From the NCBI GenBank assembly GCA_018660305.1, contig JABJKO010000265.1:1-19918 (forward strand): a stretch of 19,918 nt of DNA, in the 5' to 3' direction. The translations under genes were made by a program, and so were the position numbers. Under the pieces are notes generated by a model. The model did not search any database and was not told the origin of the DNA. It saw nothing but the letters and a program-made list of their open reading frames with translations. The stretch's first letter is position 1, and each line of letters opens with the position of its first letter. This stretch comes from Rhodospirillaceae bacterium. GTDB taxonomy: Bacteria; Pseudomonadota; Alphaproteobacteria; MPNO01; UBA2964. This document shows positions 15,032 to 19,918 of this stretch, in pieces.

Positions 15032-16354
15032 TTAGTCATCCGCTAGCAGCCGCTCGCGCAGGGTATCGCCTTCATAGGCCGTGCGGAAGCGGCCGCGGCG
15101 CTGTAATTCGGGGACCAGCAGATCCACCACGTCACTGACGCTGCCGGGTAATTCATTACAGCGAAACATGAAACCGTGGCCGCCCGATGCCTCATAGGCC
15201 TCTTCCATTTTGTCGGCTACTTGAGAGGCCGTACCGATGGCACGAAAGCCGCCCATGCCATTGCCGTACATGCGCGCCACTTCGGCCAGGGTCTGCCCGG
15301 CATAATCCCGCAGCAGCATGTTGGCCACACCCTGCATGCCGGGGGTTTCCTCTATGCCCGTCTGCTCGATCGGCACGTCGCTGGGCAGTTGGGAAAAATC
15401 GACGCCGAAATGCCCCGACATCAGGGCCAGGCCGCCCGCGGGCGGGACCACGGCGCGCAGGGCCTCATCCTTGGCCCGGGCCTCGGCCTCCGTCTCGCCG
15501 ACAAAGACGGAAGAGGCCCAGAGCATGCGTATATCCTGCGGCAGCCGGCCCGCCGCGCGGGCGCTGTCATCGATCCGGGCCCGGTGTTCACGCATCCCGT
15601 CAATGCTGGACGAGGTCGCGAAATGCACCTCCGCATGGCGGCCGGCGAAGGCCATGCCCGGGCCCGAGCCGCCGGCCTGAATGATAACCGGTCGGCCCTG
15701 GGGGCCGGGGGCCACGTCAAGGGGACCTTCGACCTGGAAATAATCGCCCTTGTGATGGATCTTATGCACTTTGGCCGGATCGGCGAAGGTCAGGCTGTCC
15801 CGGTCCATGACCAGGGCATCCGGCTCCCAACTGTCCCACAGCTTGTAACAGACCTGCATATATTCTTCGGCCCGTTGGTAGCGCTCTTCCTTCGACAGTT
15901 CCTCGGTCATATTGAACTGCGCGGCGGCGTTGCGGCCATAACTGGCGACCACGTTCCAGGCCACCCGCCCCTCGCTCAAATGATCCAGCGTGGCCATGGT
16001 CCGCGCCGTGATGTAGGGCGGTACATAGGTGGTGGACATGGAAATACCCACGCCCAGCCCTTTCGAGGCGCGGGTCAGTATGGGGACCAGGGGGGCGGGG
16101 TCGTGCAAGGGGAACTGGATGGCGTAACGCACGGTCGCATCCATGCCGCCCTCGAACACATCATAGACGCCATACATATCGGCAAAGAACAGCATGTCGA
16201 TACAGCCCCGGTCCAGGGTCCGGGCCAGATGTTCCCAAAAAGCCGGCTGGGCATAATTGAAGCCCCGATAGGCGCGCGGCAGGCTCCAGGCGCCGATGGA
16301 GTGCTGGCTGGGCCCGTGGCCCAGCACAAACGCCAGATGCATGTTCGGCACCAT
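15032..16354 (-). CDS. LLM flavin-dependent monooxygenase, NtaA/SnaA/DszA type
   Basis: A 440-residue flavoprotein monooxygenase of the large LLM subgroup (NtaA/EmoA/DszA/SnaA, usually 430-460 residues). Family segments are FNYAQPAFWEHLARTLDRG (32-50), DMLFFADMYGVYD (53-65), GISMSTTYVPPYITARTMAT (103-122), LDHLSEGRVAWNVVAS (123-138) and GRPVIIQAGGSGPGMAFAGRH (220-240, the phosphate-binding loop for FMN). Relatives cleave C-N bonds in nitrilotriacetate or EDTA, or C-S in dibenzothiophene sulfone, with reduced FMN supplied by a separate reductase; no FMN reductase gene is in this window. The ATG at 16354 is taken as the start, though ATG at 16342 is possible, and neither has a strong ribosome-binding site. 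It begins 15 bases after the PhyH stop. Confidence 0.92.
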   Translation of the reverse strand: MVPNMHLAFVLGHGPSQHSIGAWSLPRAYRGFNYAQPAFWEHLARTLDRGCIDMLFFADMYGVYDVFEGGMDATVRYAIQFPLHDPAPLVPILTRASKGLGVGISMSTTYVPPYITARTMATLDHLSEGRVAWNVVASYGRNAAAQFNMTEELSKEERYQRAEEYMQVCYKLWDSWEPDALVMDRDSLTFADPAKVHKIHHKGDYFQVEGPLDVAPGPQGRPVIIQAGGSGPGMAFAGRHAEVHFATSSSIDGMREHRARIDDSARAAGRLPQDIRMLWASSVFVGETEAEARAKDEALRAVVPPAGGLALMSGHFGVDFSQLPSDVPIEQTGIEETPGMQGVANMLLRDYAGQTLAEVARMYGNGMGGFRAIGTASQVADKMEEAYEASGGHGFMFRCNELPGSVSDVVDLLVPELQRRGRFRTAYEGDTLRERLLADD

Positions 16355-16369
16355 CGGAAGCGGTATGGC

Positions 16370-17212
16370 TCAGGCGGCGCCGTTCATGATCAGTTCAATC
16401 TGATCCTCGGGCACGTAGGTGTAGGAGCCGGGCCGGAAGTCGAAGCCCAGATCGCCCAGCAATCTCTTCTGACGCGGTGAACAGCGCTCCGCCACCTCGG
16501 CCACCATGGCGTAATCATAGGGGCGCATGAACTGCTGGCAGTAATTGTACAGCAAGGTCTTGCGCGCCCGGCCGGAGATATTCTGGCTGGGTCCATGCCA
16601 CAGGGAGTGGGAAAACAGAACGCAGTCGCCGGCCTTGCCCATCAGCGGCACGGCGCCAGGTGTTTTCGGCGTCACCACCGGTTCGTCCAGTTCCGGGAAG
16701 GGCCGCATGTGGCTGCCGGGAAAGACCGTGAAGTTGGCGGCATCTTCTTCCGTCACGTCCGTCAACAGATACAGCGCCTTCATGGCCAGGGGCCGGGAGG
16801 TTTCGGTAACCCGGATGCGGCGCAGGCCCTCACCGCCGTCGGTGTGGGTATAGCCCTCGAATTCAGTGGTTGAGGCGCGCACGATGGCCTGGGACATGGA
16901 GAACGCCAGATAAGGCCCCATGATGTCGACCACCAGGTCGAACACGCCGGGACGATCGATCAGATCAATAAAACACTGGTGGTAGGACAGCAGATCCCGC
17001 CGGTCCATGAAGCTTTCGGGATCCGGGTCGCCATGTTCGACCCAGCCATAGTGGCCGCGCTGCAGATTGGTTGGCTCCCAACCGGGACTGGCCCGCAGAT
17101 TGTCAATCTCGGCCGCATGGAAGGCGACCTCGTCTGGGTCGAATGCACCTTCCAGGACAAAATAACCGTCGATGTCCCAGGCACGGCGTTGTTCCTTGGT
17201 CATTGTCAGCAC
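16370..17212 (-). CDS. Phytanoyl-CoA dioxygenase (PhyH) family Fe(II)/2-oxoglutarate enzyme
   Basis: A 280-residue PhyH-family dioxygenase. The metal triad is visible as His123/Asp125 (THTDGGEG) and His206 (SLWHGPSQN), with an Arg at 215 or 217 in ISGRARKTLLY for 2-oxoglutarate; NFTVFPGSHMRPFPE (160-174) is the usual cupin-strand region. Relatives hydroxylate phytanoyl-CoA, ectoine, mitomycin-type compounds and 2-aminoethylphosphonate, so the substrate is open. The start is GTG at 17212, because GGAGGA (17219-17224) is placed six bases before it. A more upstream ATG (17248) would overlap that site, and the ATG at 17203 would put it too far away. This is the first gene of the seven-gene minus-strand operon that ends at 10865, and it is divergent from the small protein gene at 17414. 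Confidence 0.9.
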   Translation of the reverse strand: MLTMTKEQRRAWDIDGYFVLEGAFDPDEVAFHAAEIDNLRASPGWEPTNLQRGHYGWVEHGDPDPESFMDRRDLLSYHQCFIDLIDRPGVFDLVVDIMGPYLAFSMSQAIVRASTTEFEGYTHTDGGEGLRRIRVTETSRPLAMKALYLLTDVTEEDAANFTVFPGSHMRPFPELDEPVVTPKTPGAVPLMGKAGDCVLFSHSLWHGPSQNISGRARKTLLYNYCQQFMRPYDYAMVAEVAERCSPRQKRLLGDLGFDFRPGSYTYVPEDQIELIMNGAA

Positions 17213-17218
17213 GATGGT

Positions 17219-17224
17219 TCCTCC
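17219..17224 (-). promoter_or_regulatory. Ribosome-binding site that decides the PhyH start
   Basis: GGAGGA on the minus strand, six bases before a GTG codon. Both other in-frame start candidates have poor spacing from it. This is the strongest Shine-Dalgarno match in the operon and supports the GTG start. Confidence 0.75.
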
Positions 17225-17248
17225 ATGTTCTTCCGACGTTCGTGCCAA

Positions 17249-17271
17249 AGCATTTCCGAATTGGAAATGCT
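17249..17271. repeat. Palindrome AGCATTTCC-GAATT-GGAAATGCT
   Basis: Perfect 9-base arms (AGCATTTCC at 17249-17257 and GGAAATGCT at 17263-17271) around GAATT, in the divergent region between the PhyH operon and the 17414 gene, followed by CT so that the right end reads AATGCTCT. It resembles the AGAGCATTTCC-type intergenic palindromes of alphaproteobacteria and shares the AGAGC end with two other palindromes in this window. Confidence 0.65.
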
Positions 17272-17286
17272 CTGAATCTTTAAGAA

Positions 17287-17360
17287 TAGAGCAATTTTTC
17301 CAACCACTTAGAATCGCCCAAGTTGGTTTGGGCGATTCACATTAAATCGGAATTGCTCTA
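17287..17360. repeat. Nested palindromic element bounded by TAGAGCAATT / AATTGCTCTA
   Basis: Outer perfect arms TAGAGCAATT (17287-17296) and AATTGCTCTA (17351-17360) enclose an inner perfect hairpin, GAATCGCCCA (17311-17320) with TGGGCGATTC (17329-17338). The 74-base element is 53 bases before the start of the 17414 gene and sits in the divergent intergenic region. It may be a dispersed palindromic repeat or a structured regulatory site. It shares the AGAGCAA end with the element at 19321-19364. Confidence 0.7.
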
Positions 17361-17413
17361 GAATAGCATCAGGCGGCCAATCGTCGCCAGATGTTCAATC
17401 AGAGAGGTCTCCA

Positions 17414-17764
17414 ATGCCCTTTACCGCCAAATACGCCTTCATGGTCAGCATGGATGTCCAGGCCGACAAAGAGGATCTGTTCAATGAAGTTTACGACCAG
17501 GAACATATTCCGGCTCTGCTGGAGGTCGATGGCGTGGTTGCCGTCTCGCGCCTGAAAACCGTGCCCGCGACCTTGAGCATGGGCGGGGAGGAGCTGGCCA
17601 TAACCGGCGAGGGCATGCCCCATTATATCGCGATCTATGAAGTGGACAGTCCCGATGTGCTGAACAGCCCGGCCTGGGCCGAGGCGGTGGAGGCCGGCCG
17701 CTGGGCCGGTCAGGTGCGCCCCTTCACCACCAATCGCCAGCACGTCATGCGCAAGTTGTTATGA
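17414..17764 (+). CDS. Small dimeric alpha/beta-barrel protein of unknown function
   Basis: A 116-residue protein beginning MPFTAKYAFMVSMDVQADKE. It has a ferredoxin-like strand, then a helix with LFNEVYDQEHIPALLEVDGV (22-41), where the Y-D-Q-E-H-I-P arrangement resembles EthD-like and related dimeric alpha/beta-barrel proteins. A second half contains MPHYIAIYEVDSPDVLNSPAW and a C-terminal tail RPFTTNRQHVMRKLL. No enzymatic residues can be assigned. The start is ATG at 17414 with AGAGAGG about 10 bases upstream. It is divergently transcribed from the PhyH operon and shares its 201-base intergenic region, so it is probably part of the same regulated set (inference). Fairly sure of the gene, less sure of the family. 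Confidence 0.75.
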   Translation: MPFTAKYAFMVSMDVQADKEDLFNEVYDQEHIPALLEVDGVVAVSRLKTVPATLSMGGEELAITGEGMPHYIAIYEVDSPDVLNSPAWAEAVEAGRWAGQVRPFTTNRQHVMRKLL

Positions 17765-17812
17765 TCCGGTCATCGGACTACAGGACGATAAGTAGTATTG
17801 CAACGGCATAAA

Positions 17813-17840
17813 TTGACAGTAACGTGCAACAACCTATGAT
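17813..17840 (+). promoter_or_regulatory. Probable sigma-70 promoter for the lipoprotein gene
   Basis: TTGACA (17813-17818) and TATGAT (17835-17840) are separated by 16 bases, a near-consensus vegetative promoter. It lies 45 bases before the ATG at 17886, with AGGGAG (17871-17876) as ribosome-binding site. This is the clearest promoter in the window and suggests fairly strong constitutive expression of the following pair of genes. Confidence 0.75.
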
Positions 17841-17885
17841 GACGGTATAAAAAAATAATACACTGCATATAGGGAGCTGGTTACG

Positions 17886-18374
17886 ATGGGTAAGCTTGCA
17901 CGTACTTCGATCATGATATCGGCTATGTTGTCCTTTCTGGTGCTGACATCGGCCTGTCAAACAACGGATTCACAAAAAGACACCGGCGCCGCGGTGGGCC
18001 TGATCATCGGCGGCATTGCAGGCGCCTTGATCGGCAGCCGCAGCGGCGGGGCGCAACTTGGCGCGGCGCTGGGCGGTATCGCCGGCAGTGTCGCGGGCGC
18101 GATGATTGGTGCTAAGCTGGACGAGGCTGACAGGATCGCGGCGGATGAAGCCAGGACGACCGCCCTGGCCGCGACCACGGGGGATCGTGTCGAATGGCGG
18201 AGCGAGGAAAATACCTCCGTCCACGGCTATGCCACGCCGGTCAATAACCAGATCGAGAGGGCGGGCAAGACATGCAGGACGGTTACCCAGGTCGCCTATA
18301 TCGAAGGCCGGGAAATAGAAGAGACGACGGAATATTGCCGGGTCGGCAGTTCCGGGCGATGGGTCCAAGGCTGA
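17886..18374 (+). CDS. Glycine-zipper outer-membrane-type lipoprotein
   Basis: A 162-residue secreted lipoprotein. The N-terminus has a basic start (MGKLARTS), a hydrophobic core and the lipobox LTSAC with lipidated Cys24. Residues 34-76 are a Gly/Ala-rich glycine zipper (AAVGLIIGGIAGALIGSRSG, AALGGIAGSVAGAMIGAKLD), as in SlyB and other 2TM glycine-zipper proteins of the envelope. The C-terminal half (95-162) has a WRSEENTSVHGYATPV segment and conserved-looking Cys residues in GKTCRTVTQV and TEYCRVGSSG, the surface-antigen-like domain often following such zippers. It probably sits in the outer membrane facing the periplasm. The start is fixed by AGGGAG nine bases upstream. It overlaps the next gene by 16 bases, indicating an operon. 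Confidence 0.88.
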   Translation: MGKLARTSIMISAMLSFLVLTSACQTTDSQKDTGAAVGLIIGGIAGALIGSRSGGAQLGAALGGIAGSVAGAMIGAKLDEADRIAADEARTTALAATTGDRVEWRSEENTSVHGYATPVNNQIERAGKTCRTVTQVAYIEGREIEETTEYCRVGSSGRWVQG

Positions 18375-19009
18375 CAGTACTGGTTGTTGCGGCGGCGGGC
18401 TTTCTTTCCCTTGGCGCCATCGGCGAGGCACGGGCACTGACTTTCAAGGTGGACCGCCACGACGGTCAGCGTGTGTTGGTCGCCCAGGGCAAGATCGCCC
18501 AGGGTGATGCCCGCACTTTGCGCGAGTGGCTGCGCAAAGATCCGGACATTCAGGAAATTCTTTTCAATTCCCCCGGCGGCATCTTCAAGGAAGGCATTAA
18601 AATAGGCCGTACCCTGCGTGATCTGGACCGGGTCACCCGGGTACCGGGCAAGGCGATGTGCGCCAGCGCCTGCGTCTGGGCCTTCATGGGAGGGGTCTTG
18701 CGGTTCGCGGACGAGGACGCCAAACTTGGCGTTCATATGGCGACCCAAATCAACGACAAGGGGACCATCGGCAAGGTGAAGGACATTTTGGCGCGCCGCT
18801 CAAAAATACCGATCGATACCCGCATGCGCCAGGTTATCACCACGATCGAACAGGCCGCCGCCAAGGTGGTGGCCGACAAGGCGGAGCATCTGGTCCGCAT
18901 GGGCGTGTCCCTGCGCCTGCTGGCGCCCGGCCTCGACACCGACCAAGCAAAAGTCTACTGGCTCTCCCACAAGGAATTAAAATCCTTCAATCTGATCAAC
19001 TCGCGATGA
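18359..19009 (+). CDS. Secreted ClpP/crotonase-fold protein (COG3904-like predicted periplasmic protease)
   Basis: A 216-residue protein starting at ATG 18359, inside the end of the lipoprotein gene. A signal peptide (MGPRLTVLVVAAAGFLSLGA, cleavage probably after ARA at 24-26) precedes a ClpP-like domain: ILFNSPGGIFKEGIKIGR (67-84), CASACVWAFMGG (101-112, candidate nucleophile Ser103) and GVHMAT (124-129, candidate His126). The SPGG and ASAC arrangement is typical of periplasmic ClpP-like proteins of alphaproteobacteria (COG3904), whose activity is mostly unproven. A longer open frame upstream (to 18272) lies within the lipoprotein gene and lacks a signal peptide, so 18359 is preferred; it has only a weak ribosome-binding site, consistent with coupling. 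Cys101 and Cys105 flank the proposed nucleophile. Confidence 0.85.
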   Translation: MGPRLTVLVVAAAGFLSLGAIGEARALTFKVDRHDGQRVLVAQGKIAQGDARTLREWLRKDPDIQEILFNSPGGIFKEGIKIGRTLRDLDRVTRVPGKAMCASACVWAFMGGVLRFADEDAKLGVHMATQINDKGTIGKVKDILARRSKIPIDTRMRQVITTIEQAAAKVVADKAEHLVRMGVSLRLLAPGLDTDQAKVYWLSHKELKSFNLINSR

Positions 19010-19016
19010 TATCGCG
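19002..19016. repeat. Small palindrome at the end of the ClpP-like gene
   Basis: CGCGAT-GAT-ATCGCG overlaps the TGA stop (19007-19009). It has 6-base perfect arms and a 3-base loop without a following T-run, so it is not a convincing terminator on its own. Confidence 0.35.
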
Positions 19017-19059
19017 CTGCAGGCGATGAATGTGCGAACCAGTGGGTCATCATCGTGTT

Positions 19060-19250
19060 ACTCCCCGTTCGAACCCCATATTGCAAGGCCAACAACAAAA
19101 GGAGGGCCGGTCTGGGTGTTGTATTCTTACGCTTTGACCCCAGTAGCGACCTTCCTATTGGGGCATACGAACGGTCCGCGTCTGGTCCGGAAGGGACAGG
19201 CAAAGAAGGCGGCCCTCGATCTAGAGAGCCGCCTTCCCGTTGCCTGTTTA
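19060..19250 (+). ncRNA. Candidate structured small RNA, unassigned
   Basis: The 351 bases between the ClpP-like gene and the RTX gene (19010-19360) contain no supported protein gene but strong pairing. CCGTTCG (19065-19071) pairs with CGAACGG (19168-19174), and next to it CCCCA (19074-19078) pairs with TGGGG (19159-19163). Inside, GGTC-TGGG pairs with CCCA and GACC near 19110-19150. Further on, a long GC-rich hairpin (19196-19247) could end the transcript. Such a closed long helix with a terminator-like end is typical of a small non-coding RNA, but no Rfam family was recognised: it lacks the SRP GGAAGGAAGCA motif, tRNA-like ends or RNase P signatures. Strand is uncertain; plus is preferred only because of the terminator position. 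Confidence 0.3.
19196..19247 (+). terminator. Long GC-rich hairpin, probable terminator
   Basis: Outer arms ACAGGCAA (19196-19203) and TTGCCTGT (19240-19247) enclose inner 12-base arms AAGGCGGCCCTC (19206-19217) and GAGAGCCGCCTT (19224-19235) with one mismatch and loop GATCTA. The total is about 19 pairs. The downstream tail is TTAAGGTTT, only partly T-rich. It could end transcripts from the 17886-19009 operon or from a small RNA just upstream. Confidence 0.55.
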
Positions 19251-19320
19251 AGGTTTGCCTAAATCAAACTGCAAAAATTGGAATCAATTTTGTGCAGATA
19301 ATTTGATCTATTCTACGAGT

Positions 19321-19364
19321 TTAGAGCAACTTGCCTACGTTCGAATGAACGCAGGTTGCTCTAA
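19321..19364. repeat. Palindrome bounded by TTAGAGCAA / TTGCTCTAA at the RTX gene end
   Basis: Outer arms TTAGAGCAA (19321-19329) and TTGCTCTAA (19356-19364) plus inner arms CCTACGTTC (19334-19342) and GAACGCAGG (19347-19355), with one mismatch and a GAAT loop. The four bases CTTG on the left side form a bulge. It overlaps the stop codon (19361-19363) of the minus-strand RTX gene, so it may protect or end that transcript. It shares its AGAGCAA end with the element at 17287-17360. Confidence 0.65.
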
Positions 19365-19918
19365 GCGAAGAACTCGCCTTCGGCGGGGTCGTCCTGAAAA
19401 TCGGATGCATTGTCCGCGGCGAAGACCATTTCCATGAGATCGCCGGTTTCGGAGGTGCCGTCCGGGCCATCGAGCACGGCGTCGAGGCTCGCCGACATGG
19501 CATCCAGATTGACGGTCGAGATTTCCAGGGCGCTGTCGTAGATGTCCTGGACACTTAACTCGGAGCCATCTCCCATCCGAAGGGTTTCAACCATGCTGCC
19601 GTTGGCGAGATCGATGGTGACGTCGCCCAGCTGATTTCCCCCTTCGGAAAACATCAGGTTGAGGAAGGAGCCGTCATCGCCCTTGGTTGCTTGGATGTCG
19701 ATGTTGCTCCAGTCGGCCACATCACCGTTAACCTGCAGGACGTCCGAGCCGCCAAGATCGACAATCGCATCGGAACCATCGCCCAGATTGAAGGTATAGG
19801 TCTCGTTTCCGGCGCCGCCCGCCAGCACGTCATTTCCCGCGCCGCCGTCGAGCTGGTTGTCAATACCCGTGGAAACCAGCGTGTCGTTACCGGCACCGCC
19901 ATCGAGAGTATTGGCCAG
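19361..19918 (-). CDS. RTX-type calcium-binding repeat protein, C-terminal part (partial)
   Basis: The frame is open at the right edge of the window, so only the last 185 residues are visible. Its first part has glycine-rich nonapeptide repeats of the GGxGxDxLx kind (LDGGAGNDTL, LDGGAGNDVLAGGAGNET), which bind calcium in hemolysin-type RTX proteins, followed by the common YTFNLGDGSDAIVDLGGSD segment. The remaining roughly 130 residues are acidic and beta-rich (VLQVNGDVADWSNIDIQATK, then a GSMVETLRMGDGSELSVQDI stretch) and end in MVFAADNASDFQDDPAEGEF plus FA. Such proteins are secreted by type I systems with an uncleaved C-terminal signal, and the very acidic end would suit that (inference). 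The start and any enzymatic domain lie outside the window. Confidence 0.88.
   Translation of the reverse strand: MANTLDGGAGNDTLVSTGIDNQLDGGAGNDVLAGGAGNETYTFNLGDGSDAIVDLGGSDVLQVNGDVADWSNIDIQATKGDDGSFLNLMFSEGGNQLGDVTIDLANGSMVETLRMGDGSELSVQDIYDSALEISTVNLDAMSASLDAVLDGPDGTSETGDLMEMVFAADNASDFQDDPAEGEFFA

Noticed and set aside
15176..16480. A long plus-strand open frame (434 codons) opposite the NtaA-type LLM gene
   Set aside because: It spans the LLM gene and its junction with PhyH on the opposite strand, has an unordered His/Gly/Arg-rich composition with no family motif, and is a by-product of GC-rich codon usage.
19063..19080. GTTCGAACCCC, resembling a tRNA T-arm
   Set aside because: The bases around it do not form a T stem on either strand, there is no acceptor stem or anticodon arm at the right distance, and the same bases pair well with 19159-19174.
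19180..19200. GGTCCGGAAGG, similar to part of the bacterial SRP RNA loop
   Set aside because: The following AGCAGCC part of the conserved SRP motif is absent and the surrounding pairing is different, so an SRP RNA was not called.
18955..19203. A minus-strand open frame of 82 codons over the intergenic region
   Set aside because: It overlaps the end of the ClpP-like gene and the structured region, has no family motif and no ribosome-binding site.

Overview
The window looks like chromosome from a GC-rich alphaproteobacterium, probably Rhodospirillales-like. This is an inference from the single-domain PAS_5-type protein, the dense set of catabolic oxygenase, amidohydrolase and LLM genes, the split transketolase, and short AGAGCA-bounded intergenic palindromes. 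No rRNA, tRNA, phage, transposase or CRISPR array was seen.

Layout. (1) 1-484, minus: N-terminal part of a DUF1800 protein cut by the window edge. (2) 575-4061, plus: a tight four-gene operon of a SnoaL-like protein, an M19 'dipeptidase'-fold protein lacking part of the usual metal site, an amidohydrolase_2 enzyme and a PuuE-type polysaccharide deacetylase-fold hydrolase, ending at a probable terminator. (3) 4135-7940: a PAS_5-type protein, an MmgE/PrpD protein, a NIPSNAP protein, a dienelactone hydrolase, a 112-bp inverted-repeat (MITE-like) element and a cupin. (4) 7982-10634, minus: an EthD-like small protein, a TauE/SafE permease and a membrane PAS histidine kinase with no response regulator nearby. 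(5) 10865-17212, minus: seven co-directional genes in the order PhyH dioxygenase, NtaA/DszA-type LLM monooxygenase, transketolase N half, transketolase C half, F420-type LLM oxidoreductase, VOC protein, TauD dioxygenase. A small alpha/beta-barrel protein (17414-17764) is divergent from it. (6) 17886-19009, plus: a glycine-zipper lipoprotein overlapping a secreted ClpP-like protein, behind a near-consensus sigma-70 promoter. (7) 19010-19360: no gene, but strong secondary structure that could be a small RNA. (8) 19361-19918, minus: the C-terminal end of an RTX calcium-binding protein, cut by the window edge.

How the genes fit together. Regions 2, 3 and 5 look like catabolic islands for small organic molecules: oxygenases and flavin monooxygenases (C-H, C-N or C-S bond attack), hydrolases and lyases (amidohydrolase, PuuE-like, DLH, PrpD), and an unusual number of small accessory folds (SnoaL, VOC, cupin and three dimeric alpha/beta-barrel proteins). 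The substrate cannot be read from the sequence. The best candidate for an undescribed system is the seven-gene oxygenase/transketolase operon of region 5. The second is the region 2 operon with its metal-site-altered M19 protein.
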